Positions 1 to 5,951 of a stretch of DNA of 7,178 bases are shown piece after piece. How positions within the stretch are numbered: the stretch's first letter is position 1; each line of letters starts with the position of its first letter. The translations under genes and the position numbers were made by a program. The notes below the pieces were generated by a model. That model did no database searches and was not told the DNA's origin. It was given only the letters and a program-made list of their open reading frames with translations. Source of the DNA: Chloroflexi bacterium RBG_16_51_16 (GTDB lineage Bacteria > Chloroflexota > Anaerolineae > Anaerolineales > Villigracilaceae); the NCBI GenBank assembly GCA_001796785.1, contig MGNL01000103.1:1-7178 (forward strand), read 5' to 3'.

Positions 1-608
1 AGGGTGGGTGCGTCCAAAGCTGGTTGGGTTCGGATATTGATGGTGTTAGGTCCCGGGTTGGTGATGATGGGCAGCGTTGCTTGCGTGACCTGGATTACCG
101 GAGTGCCAGGTAAGGCTGTAACAACAGCTCCGGGAGTGCTGGTTGGAGGTACCACTACGGTGAGCCCAAGCAAACGTGCCATCTCGAGTGTGTATTGATC
201 ATGGAGTTGCCGGGAAGCGGATATGCCCTGGTTCAGATTTTCAGGTGCAGCCCCTCCCATGAAGGCCACCAACGTGTTTATGACCGCGTTCATGTGTGCG
301 AGTTCATATTTCTTTAAATCCACGAGACAGGCCGGCACAGCCAGATCTTCAGCCGCGCGCCGCACCCGCTGCAGATCGGTCACGGATGCATAGAGGCCGG
401 TCTGCGGCACATTTTGGGCTACCCGGGAGAGATCCTCGAACTCGCGCATATTCTGATTTACCTTGCCAACCTCAGAAGGCAGGTTCTGGGCTGAGCAGGG
501 ATCCGGTGTGGGTGACGCGACCGGCGAAGCGGTAGCGCCTGCTCCACAGGCTGCCAGAACCAAGGTGCTGATTGCGAAAATAATAATGAATGCACTATTA
601 TTTTTCAT
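1..608 (-). CDS. Putative lipoprotein with SH3b-like domain, C-terminus cut by window edge
   Basis: An open frame of 202 codons without a stop runs off the left edge, so the gene is partial at its 3' end. It starts at ATG 608-606, preceded by a good ribosome site (AAGAAGGG, 613-620 on the minus strand, four bases before the ATG). Residues 1-21 are a lipoprotein signal peptide: a short basic start, a hydrophobic stretch rich in Ile/Val/Leu, then the lipobox LAAC with Cys21 as the lipidated residue. A Thr/Pro/Ala-rich linker follows (about 22-37), then a mostly helical region of about 110 residues (40-150) with two cysteines (38 and 94) that could pair. A second Pro/Thr linker leads to VTQ...ITNPGPNTINIRTQPALDAPT, which resembles the opening strands of a bacterial SH3 (SH3_3) domain. 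The helical region is not recognised. It is probably anchored on the outer face of the cytoplasmic membrane with a wall- or peptide-binding module at its end. It lies 111 bases downstream of the LysM gene on the same strand, so cotranscription is possible. The reading frame and lipobox are clear; the SH3b call rests on about 20 residues. Confidence 0.82.
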   Translation of the reverse strand, partial: MKNNSAFIIIFAISTLVLAACGAGATASPVASPTPDPCSAQNLPSEVGKVNQNMREFEDLSRVAQNVPQTGLYASVTDLQRVRRAAEDLAVPACLVDLKKYELAHMNAVINTLVAFMGGAAPENLNQGISASRQLHDQYTLEMARLLGLTVVVPPTSTPGAVVTALPGTPVIQVTQATLPIITNPGPNTINIRTQPALDAPT

Positions 609-664
609 TTATCCCTTCTTCCAACCAATGATCGTCGCTCGATGATTTTCAATTAAGTGAAAGA

Positions 665-673
665 ATTCTAGCA
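665..673 (-). promoter_or_regulatory. Possible extended -10 promoter for the lipoprotein gene
   Basis: The minus strand reads TGCTAGAAT, which fits an extended -10 element (TG-N-TAnnnT). It lies about 57 bases upstream of the lipoprotein ATG, in the 111-base gap after the LysM gene. No convincing -35 hexamer is seen 16-18 bases upstream, so this is a weak call. If real, the lipoprotein can be transcribed separately from the LysM gene. No intrinsic terminator was found in the gap (609-719), so readthrough from upstream is also possible. Confidence 0.25.
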
Positions 674-719
674 TGAAGTGGCGAGGATTACACAGAGAAG
701 CCGCTATGCCATCGATCGT

Positions 720-1643
720 TTATTTCTTAAATATTTTTCCCTTTAATAAAGACCTGCCTACACCCAGTTTGCTTTCCGGTCTGCGCGAAAGCCAGGCGTA
801 GTATCCCAGCGCGCCACCGCTTACCAGCATTAATATTCCAAAAACACCCAAAACCGGCGAGACTTGACTGCTGCCGTTGCTATCCGGTTCATTGACTGTC
901 GTTTCACGGGATTGCGCACCGAAGGCTACCGATGCCAGATCTCCAGCATTGACCACGAGCTCGTAGTTCAACTCCGTGGTCGCATTAAAGCGATCAGGTA
1001 TGGCTACACTGATGGTATATGTTCCTTCCGGTACATCGCTGAAGCATATACCCGGGTAGGCTTCCGGATCCGGATTGATCACTGTATCCTGGGCTGCAGA
1101 GTATTCACCGTTGTTTTCAGTCACACTGATCGCACCGCCTTCGATGGCAGGCTCGGTCTCCTGCCGGAATCCATCACCGTTCTGATCATCGAATAACAGC
1201 ACGCAGATCTCGGTCGTCCCGGTGAAAGGAGTGGGAGTAACCGTTGGAGGTCCTGCGGTCGGAGTAGGGCCGGTCGGTGTTTCACCATCGGATTCTGCGA
1301 TCCCGATCAACAGGGTATCACCTGCGATCACCGGATCGCAATCCGCATCCAGTTTGTTTTGATTTAATTGGATAAGCTGTTCAACCGTGATCTGATTCAA
1401 CAAGGCGATGCGGGTGCAAGTGTCACCCGGTTGGACAAAATAGAGGATCCTTCCGTTTGCGCCTGGCGTAGGAATCTTGTATTCATTTAAAGGCGCCGCC
1501 GGAGCTGTTGAAGTTGCGACCTCCTCCTGATTATTGGAGGCAGCATTTACCGGCAACCATAAGCCAAGCAGAAGCAGACCGATCAACCCACAAAAAACGA
1601 CCCATCTTATCAGATTCATCGGCGGGATTATAACAGGATTCAC
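720..1643 (-). CDS. Secreted LysM-domain protein with Ca-binding-like beta domain and C-terminal membrane anchor
   Basis: A complete gene of 307 residues. I chose the GTG start at 1643 because AGGA sits six bases upstream of it, whereas the in-frame ATG at 1619 has no ribosome site. Domains in order: a signal peptide or membrane helix (about 11-32) with a possible cleavage site after VNA (34); a LysM domain (about 66-114) with the typical YFVQPGDT opening, a central helix ending in LIQLNQ, and the closing IAGDTLLIG; a Thr/Pro/Gly linker (122-143); and a beta domain of the SdrD-B/Cna-B type (144-240). That beta domain holds an EF-hand-like loop with D153, N155, D157, G158 and E164 in canonical positions. 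A second hydrophobic helix (about 263-284) is followed by a basic tail (RRPESK...KGKIFKK). There is no LPXTG sorting motif, so the protein is probably held by its C-terminal helix, with the tail inside. LysM domains bind N-acetylglucosamine-containing glycans such as peptidoglycan, so a cell-envelope role is likely. The exact role is unknown. It is transcribed divergently from the histidine kinase. Confidence 0.9.
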   Translation of the reverse strand: MNPVIIPPMNLIRWVVFCGLIGLLLLGLWLPVNAASNNQEEVATSTAPAAPLNEYKIPTPGANGRILYFVQPGDTCTRIALLNQITVEQLIQLNQNKLDADCDPVIAGDTLLIGIAESDGETPTGPTPTAGPPTVTPTPFTGTTEICVLLFDDQNGDGFRQETEPAIEGGAISVTENNGEYSAAQDTVINPDPEAYPGICFSDVPEGTYTISVAIPDRFNATTELNYELVVNAGDLASVAFGAQSRETTVNEPDSNGSSQVSPVLGVFGILMLVSGGALGYYAWLSRRPESKLGVGRSLLKGKIFKK

Positions 1644-1649
1644 TTTTCG

Positions 1650-1658
1650 TCCTTTTTT
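1650..1658 (-). promoter_or_regulatory. Ribosome binding site that selects the GTG start of the LysM gene
   Basis: The minus strand reads AAAAAAGGA here, followed by the six-base spacer CGAAAA and then GTG. This is a normal Shine-Dalgarno arrangement and supports GTG 1643 as the start rather than the internal ATG at 1619, which is preceded by a CCCGCCG stretch with no purine-rich site. Confidence 0.65.
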
Positions 1659-1698
1659 CGTTGTCGTGGTCCATCTTCTAAGTAGGTTAGGGTTGCAA

Positions 1699-1728
1699 AT
1701 TATCCGTAGGGCTGGATGCGCGACTCAA
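1699..1728 (-). promoter_or_regulatory. Candidate sigma-70-type promoter for the LysM gene
   Basis: On the minus strand there is TTGAGT (1728-1723), an 18-base spacer, then GATAAT (1704-1699). The -10 matches the consensus at five of six positions and the -35 at four of six. Transcription would start near 1692, giving a leader of about 49 bases before the GTG start. The position in a divergent intergenic region is as expected. This is pattern matching only. Confidence 0.4.
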
Positions 1729-1748
1729 CCCGGAACCAGAGGCTCCCT

Positions 1749-1778
1749 TTGTCATGAAAGTACCATACTGGGTAAATA
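1749..1778 (+). promoter_or_regulatory. Weak candidate promoter for the kinase-FIST unit
   Basis: TTGTCA (1749-1754) is a reasonable -35 hexamer. The best downstream partner is the AT-rich GTAAATA (1772-1778), a poor match to TATAAT. A perfect 10-base palindrome, TAAAATTTTA (1789-1798), follows just downstream and would lie near the start of transcription. It could be an operator or simply AT-rich promoter DNA. A promoter for the kinase is expected in this gap, but its exact position is not certain. Confidence 0.25.
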
Positions 1779-1805
1779 TCCTTGAGAGTAAAATTTTAAT
1801 GCCCA

Positions 1806-1822
1806 ACACCCACGGAGGGTGT
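1806..1822 (+). promoter_or_regulatory. Ribosome binding site of the kinase gene inside a small hairpin
   Basis: GGAGG (1814-1818) lies six bases before ATG 1825, an ideal spacing that decides the start. The site is embedded in a perfect inverted repeat: ACACCC (1806-1811) pairs with GGGTGT (1817-1822) around the five-base loop ACGGA. Part of the Shine-Dalgarno sequence is in the loop and part in the stem. The repeat is seen directly; any control of translation through it is inference. Confidence 0.5.
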
Positions 1823-1824
1823 CT

Positions 1825-4800
1825 ATGCGTCTGTCAAATAAATCCTACACCATCTTTGATCGAATTCTGCAGATGATCGTTGTCGTTTACCAGGCTTTGG
1901 CCGTCGTGGCATTCTGCGCCGGGATTTTCCTCGGCCTTGGTTGGATGCGATCACCCTTCCTGGGCGCGTTTTACGAACATACGATGCTGATCAATGGTTC
2001 CCAGCCATCCGGATCTGCAGTTGACTGGGATTTACTAAATCAGGGAGTTCGCCAGGGAGACCAACTAATCTCGGTTAACGGAATCATCCTGCGAAGCACG
2101 GATGAGGTGTTGGCCGTATTAAGCGGTCGCATACGCGGTACCATACCGACCGAGAGGGGATTCGTGCCAGGTGAAAACATACCCATTGAAGTGCGAAACC
2201 CAGCCGGCGTTGTTTCGCCTATGAATGTCACCCTGCATGTGTTTCCTTCGGCAGACCGAACTGCATTCTTCTTCATCCCCATGTTCATCAGTCTGGTTTT
2301 CCTCGGAGTCAGCTTGTGGATCTTTGGATTCCGCCGGGCCGAACCGGCTGGTAGAGCTTTCAGCCTGTTCGCATCCTCTCTGGCGATACTGACCGGTTCC
2401 CTGTTCGATCTCTTCACCACGCATTATTTCACTCATTTATGGACTGTGGCGCTGGGAATCGCAGGAGGCGCCTTGATCAACCTGGCGCTGGTTTTTCCCC
2501 AGGAACCGCGCGTATTGATTGGTCGTCCCTACCTGCGCTGGGTGGGCATTTTAATTGGCTTGTCCCTCTCAGGCTGGGCGCTGACCACCCTTTTCAATTT
2601 TGAGCAACCTGCAGCTTATATTCAGGCTTGGCGCAATCTCTATATTTTTGTCGGGCTAAGTGCAATTTTTTATCTTTCGACGAATATATATTATGGGATT
2701 ACGGCTTATTCACCGGTGGTTAAAACCCAGTCGCGCACGATCGTGGGAGGCGCGCTGATCGGTTTTGGACCGATGATCATCTGGTTGATGACCACTCCCA
2801 TACGTCTTTTCGAGTTCACGCCTTATCTGTTTCTTACGATTGTTATCTTCCCGCTCGCGGTTGGCTACACCATCCTGCGTTTTCGCCTGGTCCGGGCGGA
2901 CGAATGGTTTGCCCGGGGATTGGCATACACCATCCTCACTTTTGCAGCGATCGCGGGTTATGCTTTGGTCGTCTTCGGTGCGAGTTTGATCTTCACTTCG
3001 CGCCTGCCTGCCAATCATCCCATCTGGATCGGCGCGTTTGTGTTCCTGATCGCCATCGCGCTTGATCCGGTCAGGACCCGGTTACAGGAGCTGGTGGATG
3101 TTACCTTCTTCCGCGGCCAGCGTGCCTATACGGAAAAATTACAAACTTTTTCGCATGAACTGACCTCGATCCTTGACCTCAATGGTATTGGACGGATTCT
3201 GCGCATCGAGGTCGACTCAGCACTTACTCCGGATCGCATTCACATTTACACATACGATCATGTCAATGAGCAGTACCGTGCCCTGCCGTCGGAGGATGGT
3301 CGCCCGAGCAGCGATATCCGTTTTTCATCCAACAGCCCACTGGCGCGATATTTTCAAACTGAAAGAATGCCGCTCTATCTCGACGGTGTCTCCTTCCCTG
3401 CGTCCCTGGAGACGGAACGCTCAAGGCTTGCTATCCTGGGTGCGCGATTGTTCATCGTGCTACCGGGTAAATCTGGGACTGCGGGCTGGCTGGCTTTGGG
3501 AGCCCGTCTATCAGGCCAACCGTATACTCCGAGGGATTTATCATTCCTCGACAGCCTGTGTGACCAGGCTTCCCTTGCGATTGAGCGGGTTCAGACGATC
3601 GCCAACCTTGAACAACGCATCCAGGAGATGAATGCACTGACGCGCGTTTCCCAGGGAGTAAACGTAACCCTCACATTTGATGATGTGCTTGAATTGATCT
3701 TTGCCCAGACCCTCCAGGTTCTGCCCGCCTCGGAGTTCCACATCACTCTGAATAACCGGAGCAGTGGGACCTTCTACTATGCATTCTGTGTTGAAAACAA
3801 CGAAAGGCTTGTGAACCGGGAAAATGTCACCTTGCCTACCGGATCGGGTTTAAGTCCGGAGGTGATTGGTAAAAGTCGGCCAATCCTGGCATCGGATTAC
3901 GGAATGGAATGCCATAGCCTGGGTATCAAACCATTATCAGAAGGTGTATTAGCCTGGGCAGGTGTTCCACTGATCGCCGGTGCGGAAACGATTGGCGCCC
4001 TTTCGGTTGGGAGCCGTGCCATAGGTATGACATTTACAAACGCACAACTCGAGCTGCTCCAGGCTATTGCGAACCAGACAGCCGGTGCCATCGTCAAAGC
4101 TCGGCTGCTTGAGGAAACCCAGCAGCGCGCCCACCAATTGTCCACCCTGAATGAGATCACGCGCCAACTCACCTCCACCCTGGAATTGGAGCCATTGCTT
4201 CAGAATATTTTACAGAACGCGGTCAAAATTTTGAATTGCGAGGCTGGCGCCCTCTATCTGCTGGATGAGCAAACAGATAAACTTGTCTTTAAGGTCATCG
4301 TAGGTCCACTGGCTGCGGACCTTCTGGGACAATCCCTGCCTGCTGATGCAGGCGCAGCCTGGAGGGTTATCACGGAGCGACAGCCGGTCATCGAGAATGA
4401 CGTGCAGCGCTCGCCTTTCTGGTTCGATTTGGATAAACAATCCGGTTTTGAAAGCCGCGCATTACTGGCAGTTCCGCTACAGTCCAAGGATCGGATCCTG
4501 GGTGTACTTGAGGTCATCAACCGGCGTGACGGGCTTCCTTTTGTTGAAGAAGACCAAAGCCTGCTGTTAGCTTTCGCGAGCCAGGGTGCTGTAGCCATCG
4601 AGAATGCCCGCCTTTATACCATGACGGACCAGGCACTCGCTTCACGCGTCGAGGAACTCTCGGTAATGCAGCGGATTGACCGGGAGTTGAATGCCAGCCT
4701 GGAAATGGAACGCGCAATGCGCATCACCTTGGATTGGGCTCTGCGCCAATCCCAGGCTATGGCTGGATTGATCGGAATGCTCGCGGACGATAAATTGCGG

Positions 4801-5841
4801 GTGGTGGCCCATCAGGGATATGACGAACAACTGGCTGGCCTCCCCGGCCAAATGTTAAAACTGGAGCTCCCGGCTTTAAAGGCTGCGGTGGAGAACGGAC
4901 TGCCACAACGGACTTCCCTTCTCCAGCCGGGAGAAGGCTTGAATCCTGGCGCCACCAGCCAGGTCGTGATCCCAATCCGGCGGGAAGCCCAGGTCATCGG
5001 ACTCTTGTTGCTCGAAAGTGTCGTTGAATCCCAGGTCGATCTCGGATTCCTGACTCGATTAAGTGACCATGCAGCCATTGCCATTTCCAATGCCCAGTTG
5101 TATGGCGAAGTCCAACGCGCGAACCTCGCAAAAAGCGACTTCGTATCATTTGTCGCGCACGAGCTGAAGAATCCGATGACAGCCATTAAGGGTTATACCG
5201 AATTGCTGGCAGGTGGCGCGGTAGGTCAGATCAACGACATGCAGTCGAATTTTCTGAATACCATTCGTTCCAATGTGGACCGCATGTCCACCCTGGTGTC
5301 AGACCTTAATGACGATTCCAAGATCGAAGCCGACCGCCTTCGACTCGAATTCGCATCTCAGAACATGCCCGGGATCATGGATGAGATCGTTCGTTCCGCG
5401 AACCGCCAGATCGATGAGAAGAAACAAGCGTTAAATCTGGCTTTGCCGGAACAGCTGCCTCAGGTTTGGGCAGATCGCACCAGATTAGCCCAGGTTCTGG
5501 TCAACCTGATAAGCAACGCGAACAAATATACGCCCGAAGGCGGACATATTGAGATCGCTGCCGAGGCTACGACCAATCAATGGGATCCGGCTGGAGCGCC
5601 TCGCGTCGTGCATGTATGGGTGCGGGATGATGGGATAGGCATCAGCCTGGAGGATCAGCAAAAAATCTTCCAGAAATTCTTCCGCTCTGAAGATTCGAAG
5701 GCACACGAGGTTCCGGGTACCGGATTGGGATTGAACATTACCAAAAGCCTTGTCGAAATGCAGGGTGGTCGGATATGGTTTGAAAGTGAATATCGCCGCG
5801 GGACCACATTCCATTTCACGGTCCCCGTGGCAGAAACATGA
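1825..5841 (+). CDS. Large membrane sensor histidine kinase: PDZ-like domain, ten TM helices, four GAF modules, HisKA, HATPase_c
   Basis: The 1338-residue protein starts at ATG 1825; the GTG at 1819 overlaps the ribosome site and is rejected. TM1 spans about 19-41. An extracytoplasmic PDZ-like domain follows (about 60-143), with the motif GVRQGDQLISVNG and a closing IEVRNPAG strand. Nine further hydrophobic helices lie between 146 and 415. Arg/Lys-rich loops fall where the cytoplasmic side is predicted, so both termini are inside. A helix with LVDVTFFRGQRAYTEKL connects to four GAF-type modules: about 446-590 (divergent), 603-758, 773-930 (most typical, VPLQSKDRILGVLEVINR) and 946-1093. The kinase core is complete: phospho-acceptor His1112 in FVAHELKNPM, N-box with Asn1227 and Asn1231 (NLISNANKYTPEGG), G1 box DDGIGI (1268-1273), F box IFQKFF, and G2 box GTGLGL (1298-1303). 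It should autophosphorylate on His1112 and pass the phosphate to a response regulator. There is no receiver domain and no regulator gene nearby. The PDZ-within-TM layout recalls Bacillus ComP. The ligand is unknown; the GAFs may bind small molecules or only dimerise. The FIST gene follows on the same strand. Confidence 0.96.
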   Translation: MRLSNKSYTIFDRILQMIVVVYQALAVVAFCAGIFLGLGWMRSPFLGAFYEHTMLINGSQPSGSAVDWDLLNQGVRQGDQLISVNGIILRSTDEVLAVLSGRIRGTIPTERGFVPGENIPIEVRNPAGVVSPMNVTLHVFPSADRTAFFFIPMFISLVFLGVSLWIFGFRRAEPAGRAFSLFASSLAILTGSLFDLFTTHYFTHLWTVALGIAGGALINLALVFPQEPRVLIGRPYLRWVGILIGLSLSGWALTTLFNFEQPAAYIQAWRNLYIFVGLSAIFYLSTNIYYGITAYSPVVKTQSRTIVGGALIGFGPMIIWLMTTPIRLFEFTPYLFLTIVIFPLAVGYTILRFRLVRADEWFARGLAYTILTFAAIAGYALVVFGASLIFTSRLPANHPIWIGAFVFLIAIALDPVRTRLQELVDVTFFRGQRAYTEKLQTFSHELTSILDLNGIGRILRIEVDSALTPDRIHIYTYDHVNEQYRALPSEDGRPSSDIRFSSNSPLARYFQTERMPLYLDGVSFPASLETERSRLAILGARLFIVLPGKSGTAGWLALGARLSGQPYTPRDLSFLDSLCDQASLAIERVQTIANLEQRIQEMNALTRVSQGVNVTLTFDDVLELIFAQTLQVLPASEFHITLNNRSSGTFYYAFCVENNERLVNRENVTLPTGSGLSPEVIGKSRPILASDYGMECHSLGIKPLSEGVLAWAGVPLIAGAETIGALSVGSRAIGMTFTNAQLELLQAIANQTAGAIVKARLLEETQQRAHQLSTLNEITRQLTSTLELEPLLQNILQNAVKILNCEAGALYLLDEQTDKLVFKVIVGPLAADLLGQSLPADAGAAWRVITERQPVIENDVQRSPFWFDLDKQSGFESRALLAVPLQSKDRILGVLEVINRRDGLPFVEEDQSLLLAFASQGAVAIENARLYTMTDQALASRVEELSVMQRIDRELNASLEMERAMRITLDWALRQSQAMAGLIGMLADDKLRVVAHQGYDEQLAGLPGQMLKLELPALKAAVENGLPQRTSLLQPGEGLNPGATSQVVIPIRREAQVIGLLLLESVVESQVDLGFLTRLSDHAAIAISNAQLYGEVQRANLAKSDFVSFVAHELKNPMTAIKGYTELLAGGAVGQINDMQSNFLNTIRSNVDRMSTLVSDLNDDSKIEADRLRLEFASQNMPGIMDEIVRSANRQIDEKKQALNLALPEQLPQVWADRTRLAQVLVNLISNANKYTPEGGHIEIAAEATTNQWDPAGAPRVVHVWVRDDGIGISLEDQQKIFQKFFRSEDSKAHEVPGTGLGLNITKSLVEMQGGRIWFESEYRRGTTFHFTVPVAET

Positions 5842-5912
5842 GTAGGATGCCCATGTCCCAACGAATCACCTCAGCTTACCTTCCAGTTGTATTACCAGGG
5901 CAAAATGATTGA
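5838..5912 (+). CDS. Possible 24-codon ORF overlapping the kinase stop (ATGA)
   Basis: The start ATG at 5838 overlaps the TGA stop of the kinase (ATGA), an arrangement typical of translational coupling. The frame continues for 24 codons to TGA 5910-5912. Two more in-frame ATGs lie at 5847 and 5853; the one at 5847 is directly preceded by AGTAGG. The peptide begins MSRMPMSQR and ends LPGQND. It has no recognisable domain and is too short to be a response regulator. It may be a leader-like coupling peptide, a remnant of a lost gene, or chance. In a 110-base gap an open frame of this size is not rare, so confidence is low. Confidence 0.2.
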   Translation: MSRMPMSQRITSAYLPVVLPGQND

Positions 5913-5951
5913 GCTCCTTTTACCCGGGTTCCGTCCGAGGATATAGGAAAT

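Noticed and set aside
4..535. Short plus-strand open frames at the left edge
   Set aside because: They lie opposite the continuous lipoprotein frame, which has a lipobox and a ribosome site.
628..645. Imperfect palindrome ATGATCGT-CGC-TCGATGAT upstream of the lipoprotein
   Set aside because: Only six of eight positions pair, and there is no T run, so it is neither a convincing operator nor a terminator.
864..1196. Plus-strand open frame of 110 codons opposite the LysM gene
   Set aside because: The minus strand here encodes clear protein features (calcium loop, beta domain). The plus-strand product is unrecognisable.
1617..1619. Internal ATG as the start of the LysM protein
   Set aside because: There is no purine-rich site upstream of it, while GTG 1643 has AGGA at six bases. 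The ATG would still give a working signal peptide, so it is not fully excluded.
1627..1632. Perfect TATAAT hexamer on the minus strand
   Set aside because: It lies inside the first codons of the LysM gene and has no -35 partner at a suitable distance. It would matter only if translation began at ATG 1619.
1819..1821. GTG as the start of the kinase gene
   Set aside because: It overlaps the GGAGG ribosome site, whereas ATG 1825 has that site at ideal spacing.
3910..3915. Cys-His pair in the second GAF module, suggesting a bilin-binding photoreceptor
   Set aside because: The distance from the Cys to the following VPL strand does not match phytochrome-type GAF domains. From memory, similar non-photoreceptor GAFs in this phylum carry a DY..EC segment here. 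No other phytochrome signature is present.
4254..4598. Minus-strand open frame of 114 codons inside the kinase gene, and similar frames elsewhere in it
   Set aside because: It lies opposite well-conserved GAF coding sequence, its translation has no recognisable domain, and it has no promoter or terminator of its own. It is a shadow of the real gene.
5922..5929. Palindrome ACCCGGGT in the kinase-FIST gap, considered as a terminator or operator
   Set aside because: It has no loop and no following T run. Eight-base palindromes are common at this GC content.
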